Source: Salinispira pacifica
Lineage (GTDB): Bacteria; Spirochaetota; Spirochaetia; DSM-27196; Salinispiraceae
Assembly: GCF_000507245.1 (NCBI RefSeq)
Contig: NC_023035.1
Location: 385,001-449,000, forward strand
Reading direction: 5' to 3'
Length of the DNA: 64,000 nucleotides
Positions 44,993-52,835 of this stretch are shown piece after piece. The translations under genes and the position numbers were made by a program. Under the pieces are notes generated by a model that was given only the letters and a program-made list of their open reading frames with translations, was not told the DNA's origin and searched no databases. Within the stretch, counting starts at the first letter, position 1. Every line of letters begins with the position of its first letter.

Positions 44993-47500
44993 TTATTGCT
45001 TGAGAAACTCCATATAGTCCTCCATTTCCCTGGGCAGAGTCTCTCCGGATTTCTCGAACTTCTTAATTCTGCTTTCAAGTTTAAGAATTTCCTTTCTGCG
45101 GCGGTTTTGAAGTTTGGTTTCAAGATCCGCATAGAGGGGCTTTTTCGCAATCTGCTCCCTGGCCTGGGAGTCGAAGGGAACAAAGCGATAAAATATCTCC
45201 CGAACCACCGGATTGAAGCGAACCTTTCCTTCATACTCATACAGCACCCAGGTGATATAATCAGAGCTGAAGCGGTCACGGTCCGAGCGGGTTTTTTTGA
45301 TAAAATCCTTCAGTTTCTCTTTGTGTGCCGATGAGAGTTTGGGGTTTTTCCGGTAGAACGCGATGTAATCATAATAGGCTCCGGAGAGGCCGCCCTCCAC
45401 AGGATCCATCCAATTTGCCCCGGCAACCGATCTGGAAAGCTCCCAGCGGAACTGGGCCAGCAGATTTCCGATTCCTTCGTCAATCTTTTCACTGAAATAC
45501 AGGGGGATCATGAATCGGGCAGGGCTCTCTTTCCTGGTACCGTCAAGTTCCTGCCACATCATCATCCTGTTTCCAGCCACAGGGTAAATTACAAAGTAGG
45601 GGAGTACCTCTTTCTGTACAATATCCGTACCGAAGCGGTGTTTGCTTACCACCTCCCGGTAAAACAGGCTGTAATCCCTGGAGTGGAACTTTTCCGCCGC
45701 CTCACTGCAGGTCTCCGGAGGAAACAGCATTCGGGAGAGGCCGCCGCCCAAAACCTGACTGGTAAGGATGGGAAGCGATTTCCGTTTGGAACCATAGAGG
45801 ATTTTTGACAGTTCAATGGATACCTGGCGTAGTTCATACCGGACTTTATCTTCCGGGGTATCCTGATACACGTGTGCGGCGGATTCCCGCTCCTTATTGG
45901 ACATTTTCTCCTGGCGCTTGAGGGTTTCCCTGAATCCTTCACCCATCTCGTTGATGCTGGGATTCACATCACCGGTGTACACTTTTTCCAGGAAATACGG
46001 CAGGGTCATGGCGGGAAGAGGTTCCTCCACATACAGCATTTGGGAATACGCTTCATCGATTATTTCCAGGTCATCACCGCTGAGAAGGGTTTCATCCACC
46101 ACCCCGAAGTGAAGCATGATCCCCGGAATAAACGATTTCAGATCAGTATTAATCTGCTTCAGAAAGCAGATCTCATACAGCTCCCAGTACATGGGAGTCA
46201 GTTTTTTCCGAAGCTTCTCAGCTTCGGGATCGGCTTTGTAGATATTCTCCAGCTCTTTCAGTGCATTCAGGGTTTCCCGGAATTCCTCCGTAAACTCTTC
46301 GCTTACATCGGCAAAATCAAGAATCTTGTCCAGAAGGTTCCGGTATTTCCCCAGACCATCCCGGGAAGCGTCTTCTTGTCCGGAATCATTGGTGAACATA
46401 TTGTCATGGGAATCGCTGCTGCTTTCTTCAACGGGTTTGTTGCGGAATTCCAGCAGATGTTGGTACATGGGGTGGGTTTTGGTCAGATCCTTATGCAGAA
46501 GTTTGAAGGCATCCCGGTGACAGCGCCAGCTGAACTTCCAGAGATAGTGACGAAACATGCGGAACCGGTAGTCTTCTTCCTCACCCATGGAGAGAACTGT
46601 GGTTACCCACCCTTGATCACTGTACAGGATATCGCTGAGAAACCGGATGTGGCTCACAATCTTTTCATTGTACCCCACCAGCTGCTCAAGACTTTGGATG
46701 AGGAATTGATACACATAATAGTTGCCCGGTTCATCCTGATTAAACAGGGCGTGGACGAGTTTATCGGGTTTCCGCAGCAGTCGTTTGATGAAAAGGTATT
46801 GGGAGTAATCCACCATATTCTCGATGTATAGGTTGTCATACTGAATATACAGATCCAGTCCGCTTTGAATGCGGCCGAGAAAGACATTGGAATCCCAGGT
46901 CTCAGGCATTTTTTCGCCCCTCTGTTCGAGTTCGTACCTGAGGTAGCGGGAGTACTCATGGATATCAACATTATATCTGTCGGGAAGTGTACGGGGTTCT
47001 TCACGGTTTTCCAGATCCGATCCAAGGGCCAGACTGTCCTGAATAGAGGCAAGCTTGTGCCAGAGATATTTATAGTTTTTAAAGAGATATATGGCGGATT
47101 CAATCCGTTGAACCAGAGCCTGCATAACCTGAATGTTCAGGCGCATGTTTTTCTGCAGAAGATGAACCACCATATGATCTTCCACCGGGATATTGGATAT
47201 GATGCAGTCGCTGACACTCACCACAGTATGTTCGAGAGGCTTGTTGTTAAACAGACCAAGAATCCCGCAGACTGTTTCTCCTTTAATCAGACCCACCCGA
47301 ACACCGTCCGAGGCTGATTCACCTGAATCGGATGGAAGGCTATCATCATGGGTGGGTGCATCTCCGGATGAAGAAATCATCTCCGCCATTCCCGAGTGAA
47401 TAATGAGAATGGAGTTCACCGGTTTGCCCTGGAGCAGGAGAATGGTGTTTTTCTCGATCTTCTGTTTACTTATGCGCTGATTCAAATCAATGTTGCTCAT
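44993..47500 (-). CDS. Large cyclic-nucleotide-binding-domain protein
   Basis: The protein is 835 residues. Residues about 10-130 form a cNMP-binding fold (KNTILLLQGKPVNSILIIHS and VGLIKGETVCGILGLFNNKP) with a Ser/Asp-rich insertion at 45-65. The phosphate-binding cassette is not canonical. The remaining 700 residues are mostly alpha-helical and charged, without membrane segments or known catalytic motifs. I do not recognise the family of that part, though I believe spirochaetes have similar proteins. It is divergent from sppA with 121 bp between the starts. The C-terminus (EILKLESRIKKFEKSGETLP) may form a coiled coil. Confidence 0.7.
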   Translation of the reverse strand: MSNIDLNQRISKQKIEKNTILLLQGKPVNSILIIHSGMAEMISSSGDAPTHDDSLPSDSGESASDGVRVGLIKGETVCGILGLFNNKPLEHTVVSVSDCIISNIPVEDHMVVHLLQKNMRLNIQVMQALVQRIESAIYLFKNYKYLWHKLASIQDSLALGSDLENREEPRTLPDRYNVDIHEYSRYLRYELEQRGEKMPETWDSNVFLGRIQSGLDLYIQYDNLYIENMVDYSQYLFIKRLLRKPDKLVHALFNQDEPGNYYVYQFLIQSLEQLVGYNEKIVSHIRFLSDILYSDQGWVTTVLSMGEEEDYRFRMFRHYLWKFSWRCHRDAFKLLHKDLTKTHPMYQHLLEFRNKPVEESSSDSHDNMFTNDSGQEDASRDGLGKYRNLLDKILDFADVSEEFTEEFRETLNALKELENIYKADPEAEKLRKKLTPMYWELYEICFLKQINTDLKSFIPGIMLHFGVVDETLLSGDDLEIIDEAYSQMLYVEEPLPAMTLPYFLEKVYTGDVNPSINEMGEGFRETLKRQEKMSNKERESAAHVYQDTPEDKVRYELRQVSIELSKILYGSKRKSLPILTSQVLGGGLSRMLFPPETCSEAAEKFHSRDYSLFYREVVSKHRFGTDIVQKEVLPYFVIYPVAGNRMMMWQELDGTRKESPARFMIPLYFSEKIDEGIGNLLAQFRWELSRSVAGANWMDPVEGGLSGAYYDYIAFYRKNPKLSSAHKEKLKDFIKKTRSDRDRFSSDYITWVLYEYEGKVRFNPVVREIFYRFVPFDSQAREQIAKKPLYADLETKLQNRRRKEILKLESRIKKFEKSGETLPREMEDYMEFLKQ

Positions 47501-47621
47501 AATACCAGTTTCACCTCAAAACAGGATATTTGCAACGCCGGGATTGCCGCAACTGATGCAGAATATGGAAGAATTGAGCAGGAAGGGAAATGGGTGTAGT
47601 ATAGCTATTCAAGGAGTGTAC

Positions 47622-49211
47622 ATGTATCACATATTAGAGCTTTCAGGACAATACAGCGAAACCGGGCCCCAGAGCGGAGGGGTTCTATCCATGCTTCGCA
47701 GTGAGAAAAGGTTCCGCTTTGATCATTTTTTCACCAGAATTGAATGGCTGCTGAAAAAGAAGCGGGTAAAAACTGTGGTGGTTTCGGCGGCAACGGATTT
47801 TACCACGGGAAATCTCTCGGGAATTGTATCAATCCGGGAACAGCTTCTGCGCCTGAAGGATGCTGGAAAAGAACTGGTCTTTTTCGCCCAGGAATACGGG
47901 ATGCAGGAGCTTTATCTGGCGTCAGTCTGCAGCAGACGGGTGATTCATCCTCTTGCGTATCTTCATTTCCAGGGAATAAGCAGAAGTTTTCGGTTCTACC
48001 GCAAACTGATGAAAAAGCATGATATCGAAGCGGAAGTCATCAGAATCGGCCGCTACAAGTCCGCAGGCGATGCCTTCCGCGTTTCTGAACTTGATGAGTT
48101 TAATCGTGAACAGTATGAAGCGATCTTCAAGGACCTGCTGGCAGAATACAGTCGTGGTGTGACCCGCGGATACGGCAAGGACGAAGAAAAAATCGATGAG
48201 CTGATGAACGGCCGGATTTTGACAGCCGATGAAGCAGTTGAAGAAGGATGGGCCGACCAGCAGGAAACCCTTGAGGGAATTCGCGGTGGATTCCGGGAGC
48301 GCAAGACCAGGGAGCTGAAGTTGAAAAAGCCCCGTACTTCCGCGGGCAAAGGGAAAAAAGTTGCCGTTCTGATCTTTGAAGGGGGAATCAAGGACGGACA
48401 TAATGACAACAATATGATGTTCGGACAGATGGTCGGTGCCGAGGATTTTGTGCCGGTGATCCGGAAACTTGAAAAGGATTCCTCGGTGAAGGCGGTAATC
48501 TTCAGAATTAACTCCGGCGGCGGTTCTGCTGCAGCTTCTGAGGATATTGTGCGGGAGCTGGGCCGGGTTCGGAAGAAAAAACCGGTAATTGTATCCATGA
48601 GCGCAGTTGCCGGCTCCGGAGGGTACTGGATTGCCACCGAGGCGGATAAGGTTTTTGCGGAAGCCACCACTGTTACCGGCTCAATCGGGGTGATCAGCCT
48701 GTTTTTCTATGCCAGAAAGTTTTTCGATAAATGGGGTATTACCCATTCCACGATCCGTGAGGGTGAACATGCCGATATGGGCTCTATGCTCAGGCGCCTG
48801 AGCGAAAAAGAGGTACGCATAATCAAAGACGGCGTTACCTGGATCTACGGCAAATTTCTTGAGAAGGTGGCTCATGCCAGAAACATGAGTACCGATGCGG
48901 TTCATGAGCTGGGAGAAGGGCATGTGTTCACAGGTACCCGGGCAAAGGAAATCGGCCTGATTGATGAGGTGGGTGGTCTCAACGAGGCTGTGGAAGAGGT
49001 GAAAAAGCGGCTTGGAACCTCACGGATCAGGCTGCGATTTCTGCCCCAGCGGAAAAAGAGCCGCCTTGGGAAGCTCCTGGGAGGCGGAGAGGGCAAACAT
49101 TCACCCTATGCGGAAGCAGCCGTTTCAGCCGTGTCCCTCATGCATGATGTGCGGGAGTTAAACGGCACGACTTTGGCAATGATGCCCCGGATGGATGAAT
49201 GGGCTGAATAA
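47622..49211 (+). CDS. sppA: Signal peptide peptidase SppA, long form
   Basis: This 529-residue serine protease has two tandem SppA (S49) domains. The general-base Lys is expected in IRIGRYKSAGD of the first domain and the nucleophile Ser in SAVAGSGGYWIA of the second, with RINSGGGSAAASE before it. It degrades signal peptides left in the membrane. Unlike many long SppA proteins it shows no obvious N-terminal membrane anchor. The start at 47622 is fixed by AAGGAG; an in-frame codon at 47490 runs through the promoter region shared with the divergent cNMP-domain gene. Confidence 0.9.
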   Translation: MYHILELSGQYSETGPQSGGVLSMLRSEKRFRFDHFFTRIEWLLKKKRVKTVVVSAATDFTTGNLSGIVSIREQLLRLKDAGKELVFFAQEYGMQELYLASVCSRRVIHPLAYLHFQGISRSFRFYRKLMKKHDIEAEVIRIGRYKSAGDAFRVSELDEFNREQYEAIFKDLLAEYSRGVTRGYGKDEEKIDELMNGRILTADEAVEEGWADQQETLEGIRGGFRERKTRELKLKKPRTSAGKGKKVAVLIFEGGIKDGHNDNNMMFGQMVGAEDFVPVIRKLEKDSSVKAVIFRINSGGGSAAASEDIVRELGRVRKKKPVIVSMSAVAGSGGYWIATEADKVFAEATTVTGSIGVISLFFYARKFFDKWGITHSTIREGEHADMGSMLRRLSEKEVRIIKDGVTWIYGKFLEKVAHARNMSTDAVHELGEGHVFTGTRAKEIGLIDEVGGLNEAVEEVKKRLGTSRIRLRFLPQRKKSRLGKLLGGGEGKHSPYAEAAVSAVSLMHDVRELNGTTLAMMPRMDEWAE

Positions 49212-49280
49212 CATCCTGTTCCAATCTTTCCTTCCATCTCTTTCAACAATGCAGTATCCGGAACGTACAGGTCAGGGGCC

Positions 49281-49964
49281 TTAGAGCCCCATGACCTCCT
49301 TCAGCGGGATGTATAGAGTCAGGATAAGACCGATATAACTGAGGTTGTAGAAAAAATCCTCCACAGGAATCTGGATAAATTTAACTCCGAATATCGCCTT
49401 CGGGTTATACCGGATAGTCGGAAGGGCGGTATATATTCCGTTGACCACAACAAAGGCCAGAAATATCAGAAGCATGGACCAGAGGTATCCCGAAGCGGCA
49501 ATAACCCCCGGTGTCAGAAATCCGGATACCAGGAAATAGAGGGAAGCGGAGAGCATTGCAAGGAGGGTGTAGCCTTGTTTGCGCCAGATATATGCCGGAA
49601 TGATGAACCCCGCTGCGAGTACGAACTGGATCCATGCCAGTTCCGGCCTGGCCGGAGAGGTGCCGAAGTATGCCAGAATTACTTCATAAATAAACACGCT
49701 GGGGTAGGGGATTAGCAGGAAAAACAGCCACTCGCCGACGGGCAGGTGAAACAGCCGTGTGCTTCCCACAAATTCATCGTTGAACTGCCAATGCCCCCGG
49801 GAAGTCACCATCACATCCCAGGCAATATACAGCGCTCCCACCGCAAGGGTGGCGATCAGCAAAGGCGGCAGGTAGCTGATATAGTGAACCTTTCTGTCGA
49901 AACTCATGGCAAAGGGGCCTGCAAAACTTAAAACCGCAATGATTGCATACACATGCTTCTTCAT
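49281..49964 (-). CDS. Lycopene-cyclase-domain membrane protein
   Basis: This 227-residue protein has six or seven helices arranged as two similar halves, each with the short motif of heterodimer-type carotenoid cyclases: LPVGEWLFFLLIP in the first and IPVEDFFYNL in the second. Such proteins (CrtYc/CrtYd fused, TIGR03462 type) cyclise lycopene to beta-carotene. No other carotenoid gene lies in the window, so the pathway is not shown here. The protein is complete; the gene stands alone with a 70-bp gap to sppA. Confidence 0.8.
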   Translation of the reverse strand: MKKHVYAIIAVLSFAGPFAMSFDRKVHYISYLPPLLIATLAVGALYIAWDVMVTSRGHWQFNDEFVGSTRLFHLPVGEWLFFLLIPYPSVFIYEVILAYFGTSPARPELAWIQFVLAAGFIIPAYIWRKQGYTLLAMLSASLYFLVSGFLTPGVIAASGYLWSMLLIFLAFVVVNGIYTALPTIRYNPKAIFGVKFIQIPVEDFFYNLSYIGLILTLYIPLKEVMGL

Positions 49965-50297
49965 TCTGCCTCCGTTGAAGCCGGGTGTCCGGTGATAATG
50001 AAAAATCCTGTTCGTTGTAAAGATGCTTCAGGCTATTATCCGGCAACCGCCGGTACATCAATTTGATACTTATGTCTTTATACGGAAATGGTTCCTTCAA
50101 CAAAATAATGAGGAAACCTGCATGCTGCAAGGAAAACCGTATGCAGTGCACCAAAGCTTGTGAAAATGCATGGTTTTTAAAAATTTACCTTATCTGTCCG
50201 CTGCTGATAGCGGTGTGAATAATTCCACCACCATATCAGGTGCCGTGATGTCGGAAAAATTTCGTTTCACAAGCTTCCGTGCACAGTAAAAACAAAA
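49965..50297. other. Intergenic region without a recognised feature
   Basis: 333 bp of AT-richer DNA between two minus-strand genes. It must contain the promoter of the cyclase-like gene, but no clear motif stands out. Confidence 0.4.
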
Positions 50298-51380
50298 TCA
50301 GCCATCCAACCTGATAATCACCTTGCCGCTTACTCCCCCGTTCATTGCATGGCTCACCGGGGAAGCCGGTGATGATTCTTTCAACGACCAGCTTGAGTCA
50401 ACAACCGGTTTGATGATGCCCCTGCTGATATGTTCCTGCAATTCTTTTATCCGGCGGGCCGACGGATAGGCGAGCATCATAGCGCTGCGTTTGCCTCTGC
50501 CGAACAGCCTCCATTTCATGATTCTGAGTAATTGGCTGCCGATAAAATCGTTGGGGATGTACACGGGATAGTAGCAGGCTCCCGGATGCCGTGGATCCAG
50601 AAGCTTCGCCGGGCTTTTTTCGCCTTTTCCCCGTATCAATGCTCCGGGGGCATCTATGATGCCCTGCCACGGCCCTTCTTTCAGGGCGTAGTCCGGCCAT
50701 GTGTCCCGGGGTACCACCCGGAGGGCTCCAAGGTCTTTCAGGAGTTCAGCCTGGCCGGCGCGCCCTGTTGCGTGCACCTCCCATCCCCGGCGGGCGAGGA
50801 TCTGGAGTGCAATGCTGCCCACCCCTCCCGCTGCGCCGATGAGAAGCACCCGGCCGGGGGATCTCTGCACTCCGGCGGATCCAGGACCTCCGGATCTCCC
50901 GGAGTCAGATCCGCGGCCGAAAGGCTTGCAAGCCTGAAGAGCGCTGATCCCCGCAGCGGGGAGAGAAGCCCCCTGATCCCAGCTCCAGTGGTCGGGAAGA
51001 GATATGCAGTGGGAGGCCCGGACACAAATTTCCGTGCTTCCCGAACCTCCGGAGAGGGGGGACAGCATGCCTGCCACCCTCTCGCCGGGCGTAAATCTAT
51101 GTGAGCGGGATTCTGTAACTTCACCTGCAAAATCGCTGCCGAACACCCTGGGAAACAGCGGGCCCCGGCGGGAGGAGAGAAGATGCATGAGGTGCACCCC
51201 GGCATTCTGTTCCCCGGCGAGAATTTTCCAGTCCACGGGGTTTACGGAGATGGCCCGAACCCGCACCCGGATATGTCCCCGGCGGAGTTTGCCGGGGGGA
51301 TGCAGTGGACCTGTCTCCAGGTTTTCCGGACCGCCCCAGGCGCTATATTGAATTGAATATTCGGAGTTCTGACTCACCAC
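50298..51380 (-). CDS. Zinc-independent MDR oxidoreductase (quinone oxidoreductase-like)
   Basis: The 360 residues match medium-chain dehydrogenases: ISVNPVDWKILAGEQ, FGSDFAGEV, HWSWDQGASLPAAGISALQA and the NADPH-binding LLIGAAGGVGSIALQIL. A low-complexity insertion rich in Gly and Ser (GRGSDSGRSGGPGSAG) interrupts the fold between the last two motifs, an unusual feature. Zinc ligands of true alcohol dehydrogenases are absent. The exact substrate is unknown. It follows luxS by 20 bp on the same strand and may be co-transcribed. Confidence 0.82.
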   Translation of the reverse strand: MVSQNSEYSIQYSAWGGPENLETGPLHPPGKLRRGHIRVRVRAISVNPVDWKILAGEQNAGVHLMHLLSSRRGPLFPRVFGSDFAGEVTESRSHRFTPGERVAGMLSPLSGGSGSTEICVRASHCISLPDHWSWDQGASLPAAGISALQACKPFGRGSDSGRSGGPGSAGVQRSPGRVLLIGAAGGVGSIALQILARRGWEVHATGRAGQAELLKDLGALRVVPRDTWPDYALKEGPWQGIIDAPGALIRGKGEKSPAKLLDPRHPGACYYPVYIPNDFIGSQLLRIMKWRLFGRGKRSAMMLAYPSARRIKELQEHISRGIIKPVVDSSWSLKESSPASPVSHAMNGGVSGKVIIRLDG

Positions 51381-51399
51381 AGTGAAGGGATCCGGAAGA

Positions 51400-51879
51400 T
51401 CAGTCGGGATACCGGAGATTCTGCTCGCCGATGTTTTCCAGAACTTCGTGAAGGAATTTTCTGGACTCCCAGCGGGTCATGGTGAGATTGTGGCTGAGAT
51501 AATTTCCGCAGTCTTTTGCAGCCGCCCCGGGAATATCATCATCAAACTCACTCATGAACCGGAAAAGATTGGTAATGAGATCCACAAGCTCCGCACTTTC
51601 CCGTTTTCCCTTCATCAGAAGATAAAAACCGGTTCTGCAGCCCATGGGACCGAAATACACCACCTCATCTTTCCACTCGGTATCGTTCCGCAGGAATGTG
51701 GCGCCCAGGTGTTCGATGGTGTGAAGCGCCGGAACATCAACCACCGGTTCCCGGTTCGGTTCTTTCATCCGGATATCGTAGGTTGTCACATAATCGTTGC
51801 CAACCTCATCAATGCGGGAAACATAAATGCCCCGCAGCAGCTTATTATGATCAATGGTGAATGAAGGAATCTTGTCCAT
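51400..51879 (-). CDS. luxS: S-ribosylhomocysteine lyase LuxS
   Basis: This 159-residue LuxS cleaves S-ribosylhomocysteine to homocysteine and the precursor of autoinducer AI-2. The metal-binding HTIEHLGATFLR, the catalytic Cys in FGPMGCRTGFYLL, and the third ligand Cys in AAAKDCGNY are all present. Length is normal. It follows mtnN, which makes its substrate, at a distance of 134 bp on the same strand. It therefore takes part in the S-adenosylhomocysteine recycling pathway; signalling through AI-2 is possible but not shown. Confidence 0.95.
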   Translation of the reverse strand: MDKIPSFTIDHNKLLRGIYVSRIDEVGNDYVTTYDIRMKEPNREPVVDVPALHTIEHLGATFLRNDTEWKDEVVYFGPMGCRTGFYLLMKGKRESAELVDLITNLFRFMSEFDDDIPGAAAKDCGNYLSHNLTMTRWESRKFLHEVLENIGEQNLRYPD

Positions 51880-52013
51880 AGTCTACCTCTCTTTGAAAAT
51901 ATGGTTTTTCGTATGCTGTGGGCCCTACCGTCAATATAATGAAGCTGAATCAAAATGAAACCGATTAATGCTGAACCCTTCCCGGGCAGCACAACGTTTC
52001 ACGGGTTCTGCCC

Positions 52014-52724
52014 TCATGCTTCCCCCGGATGTTCACGATAGAACCTGAGTAATTCTAAAATAGTACGGGCCGAGTTCATAGAGGCCGTGTGCAGATTTTC
52101 CTGAAAGTCCCCGGGGGATGTACTGTCTGCTTTGTCGCTGATACTTCGGATAATCAGAAACGGTGTGTTGAGCTGATAACAGGTCTGGGCAATCGCAGCG
52201 CTTTCCATCTCCACCGCCGCACTTTCGGGAAAATCGGCTAACAGATTGTTGATTTCATCTGGATGGGCCAGAAATTTGTCCCCGGATACTATCAGCCCCC
52301 GTACCGTGGAAAAGGACATGCCGTTAGCGACGCAGCGTTGGGCGATTTCAAGCAGGCGGCTGTCGCCGGCATAGACCAGAGGCATCCGGGGGATCTGCCC
52401 CTTGGCGTAGCCGAAGGCGGTTGCGTCGACGTCATGATATCCTGCTGATTCTGCCAGAACCACATCTCCTATGGAGAGCTCCGGGAGTAAACCGCCGGCG
52501 CTGCCGGTGTTCAGTATGAACTTCGGTGAGTAGTGTTCGATCATCAACGTTGTACCGATGGCTGCGTTCACCTTGCCGATTCCCGATTGCAGAAGGACGA
52601 CTTCCAGATCTCCCACATGCCCGGAAATGAAGCTGTAGGAAGCTTTTTCAACAACCCGGGGATCATGGATCTCCTGCCGTATTTGCTGAACCTCTTCTTC
52701 CATTGCACCGATTATTCCGATCAT
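52014..52724 (-). CDS. mtnN: 5'-methylthioadenosine/S-adenosylhomocysteine nucleosidase
   Basis: The 236-residue protein begins MIGIIGAMEEEVQQIRQEI, the N-terminus typical of MtnN/Pfs. It has LNTGSAGGL, the catalytic Glu in VEMESAAIAQTCY and the Asp in RSISDKADS. It removes adenine from SAH and MTA and supplies LuxS. The start at 52724 follows AGGTGA; an upstream extension passes through the terminator hairpin of the preceding gene and is not used. It lies just before luxS on the same strand. Confidence 0.94.
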   Translation of the reverse strand: MIGIIGAMEEEVQQIRQEIHDPRVVEKASYSFISGHVGDLEVVLLQSGIGKVNAAIGTTLMIEHYSPKFILNTGSAGGLLPELSIGDVVLAESAGYHDVDATAFGYAKGQIPRMPLVYAGDSRLLEIAQRCVANGMSFSTVRGLIVSGDKFLAHPDEINNLLADFPESAAVEMESAAIAQTCYQLNTPFLIIRSISDKADSTSPGDFQENLHTASMNSARTILELLRFYREHPGEA

Positions 52725-52740
52725 TTTCACCTGCCTTAAT

Positions 52741-52782
52741 AGAAAAATAAAAGCCCGGGGCATCTGCGGCACCCGGGCTTCT
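52741..52782 (-). terminator. Rho-independent terminator of the pullulanase gene
   Basis: On the minus strand AAGCCCGGG and CCCGGGCTT form a 9-bp stem with a short loop, followed by a T-rich tract (TTTTATTTTTCT). It lies between the pullulanase stop at 52836 and the mtnN start, so it ends the former's transcript. Confidence 0.85.
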
Positions 52783-52835
52783 GTCACTCCGCGGGTTCCG
52801 GAACAGCCGTCCCGGAATCCCATTGTAAAACGAAT

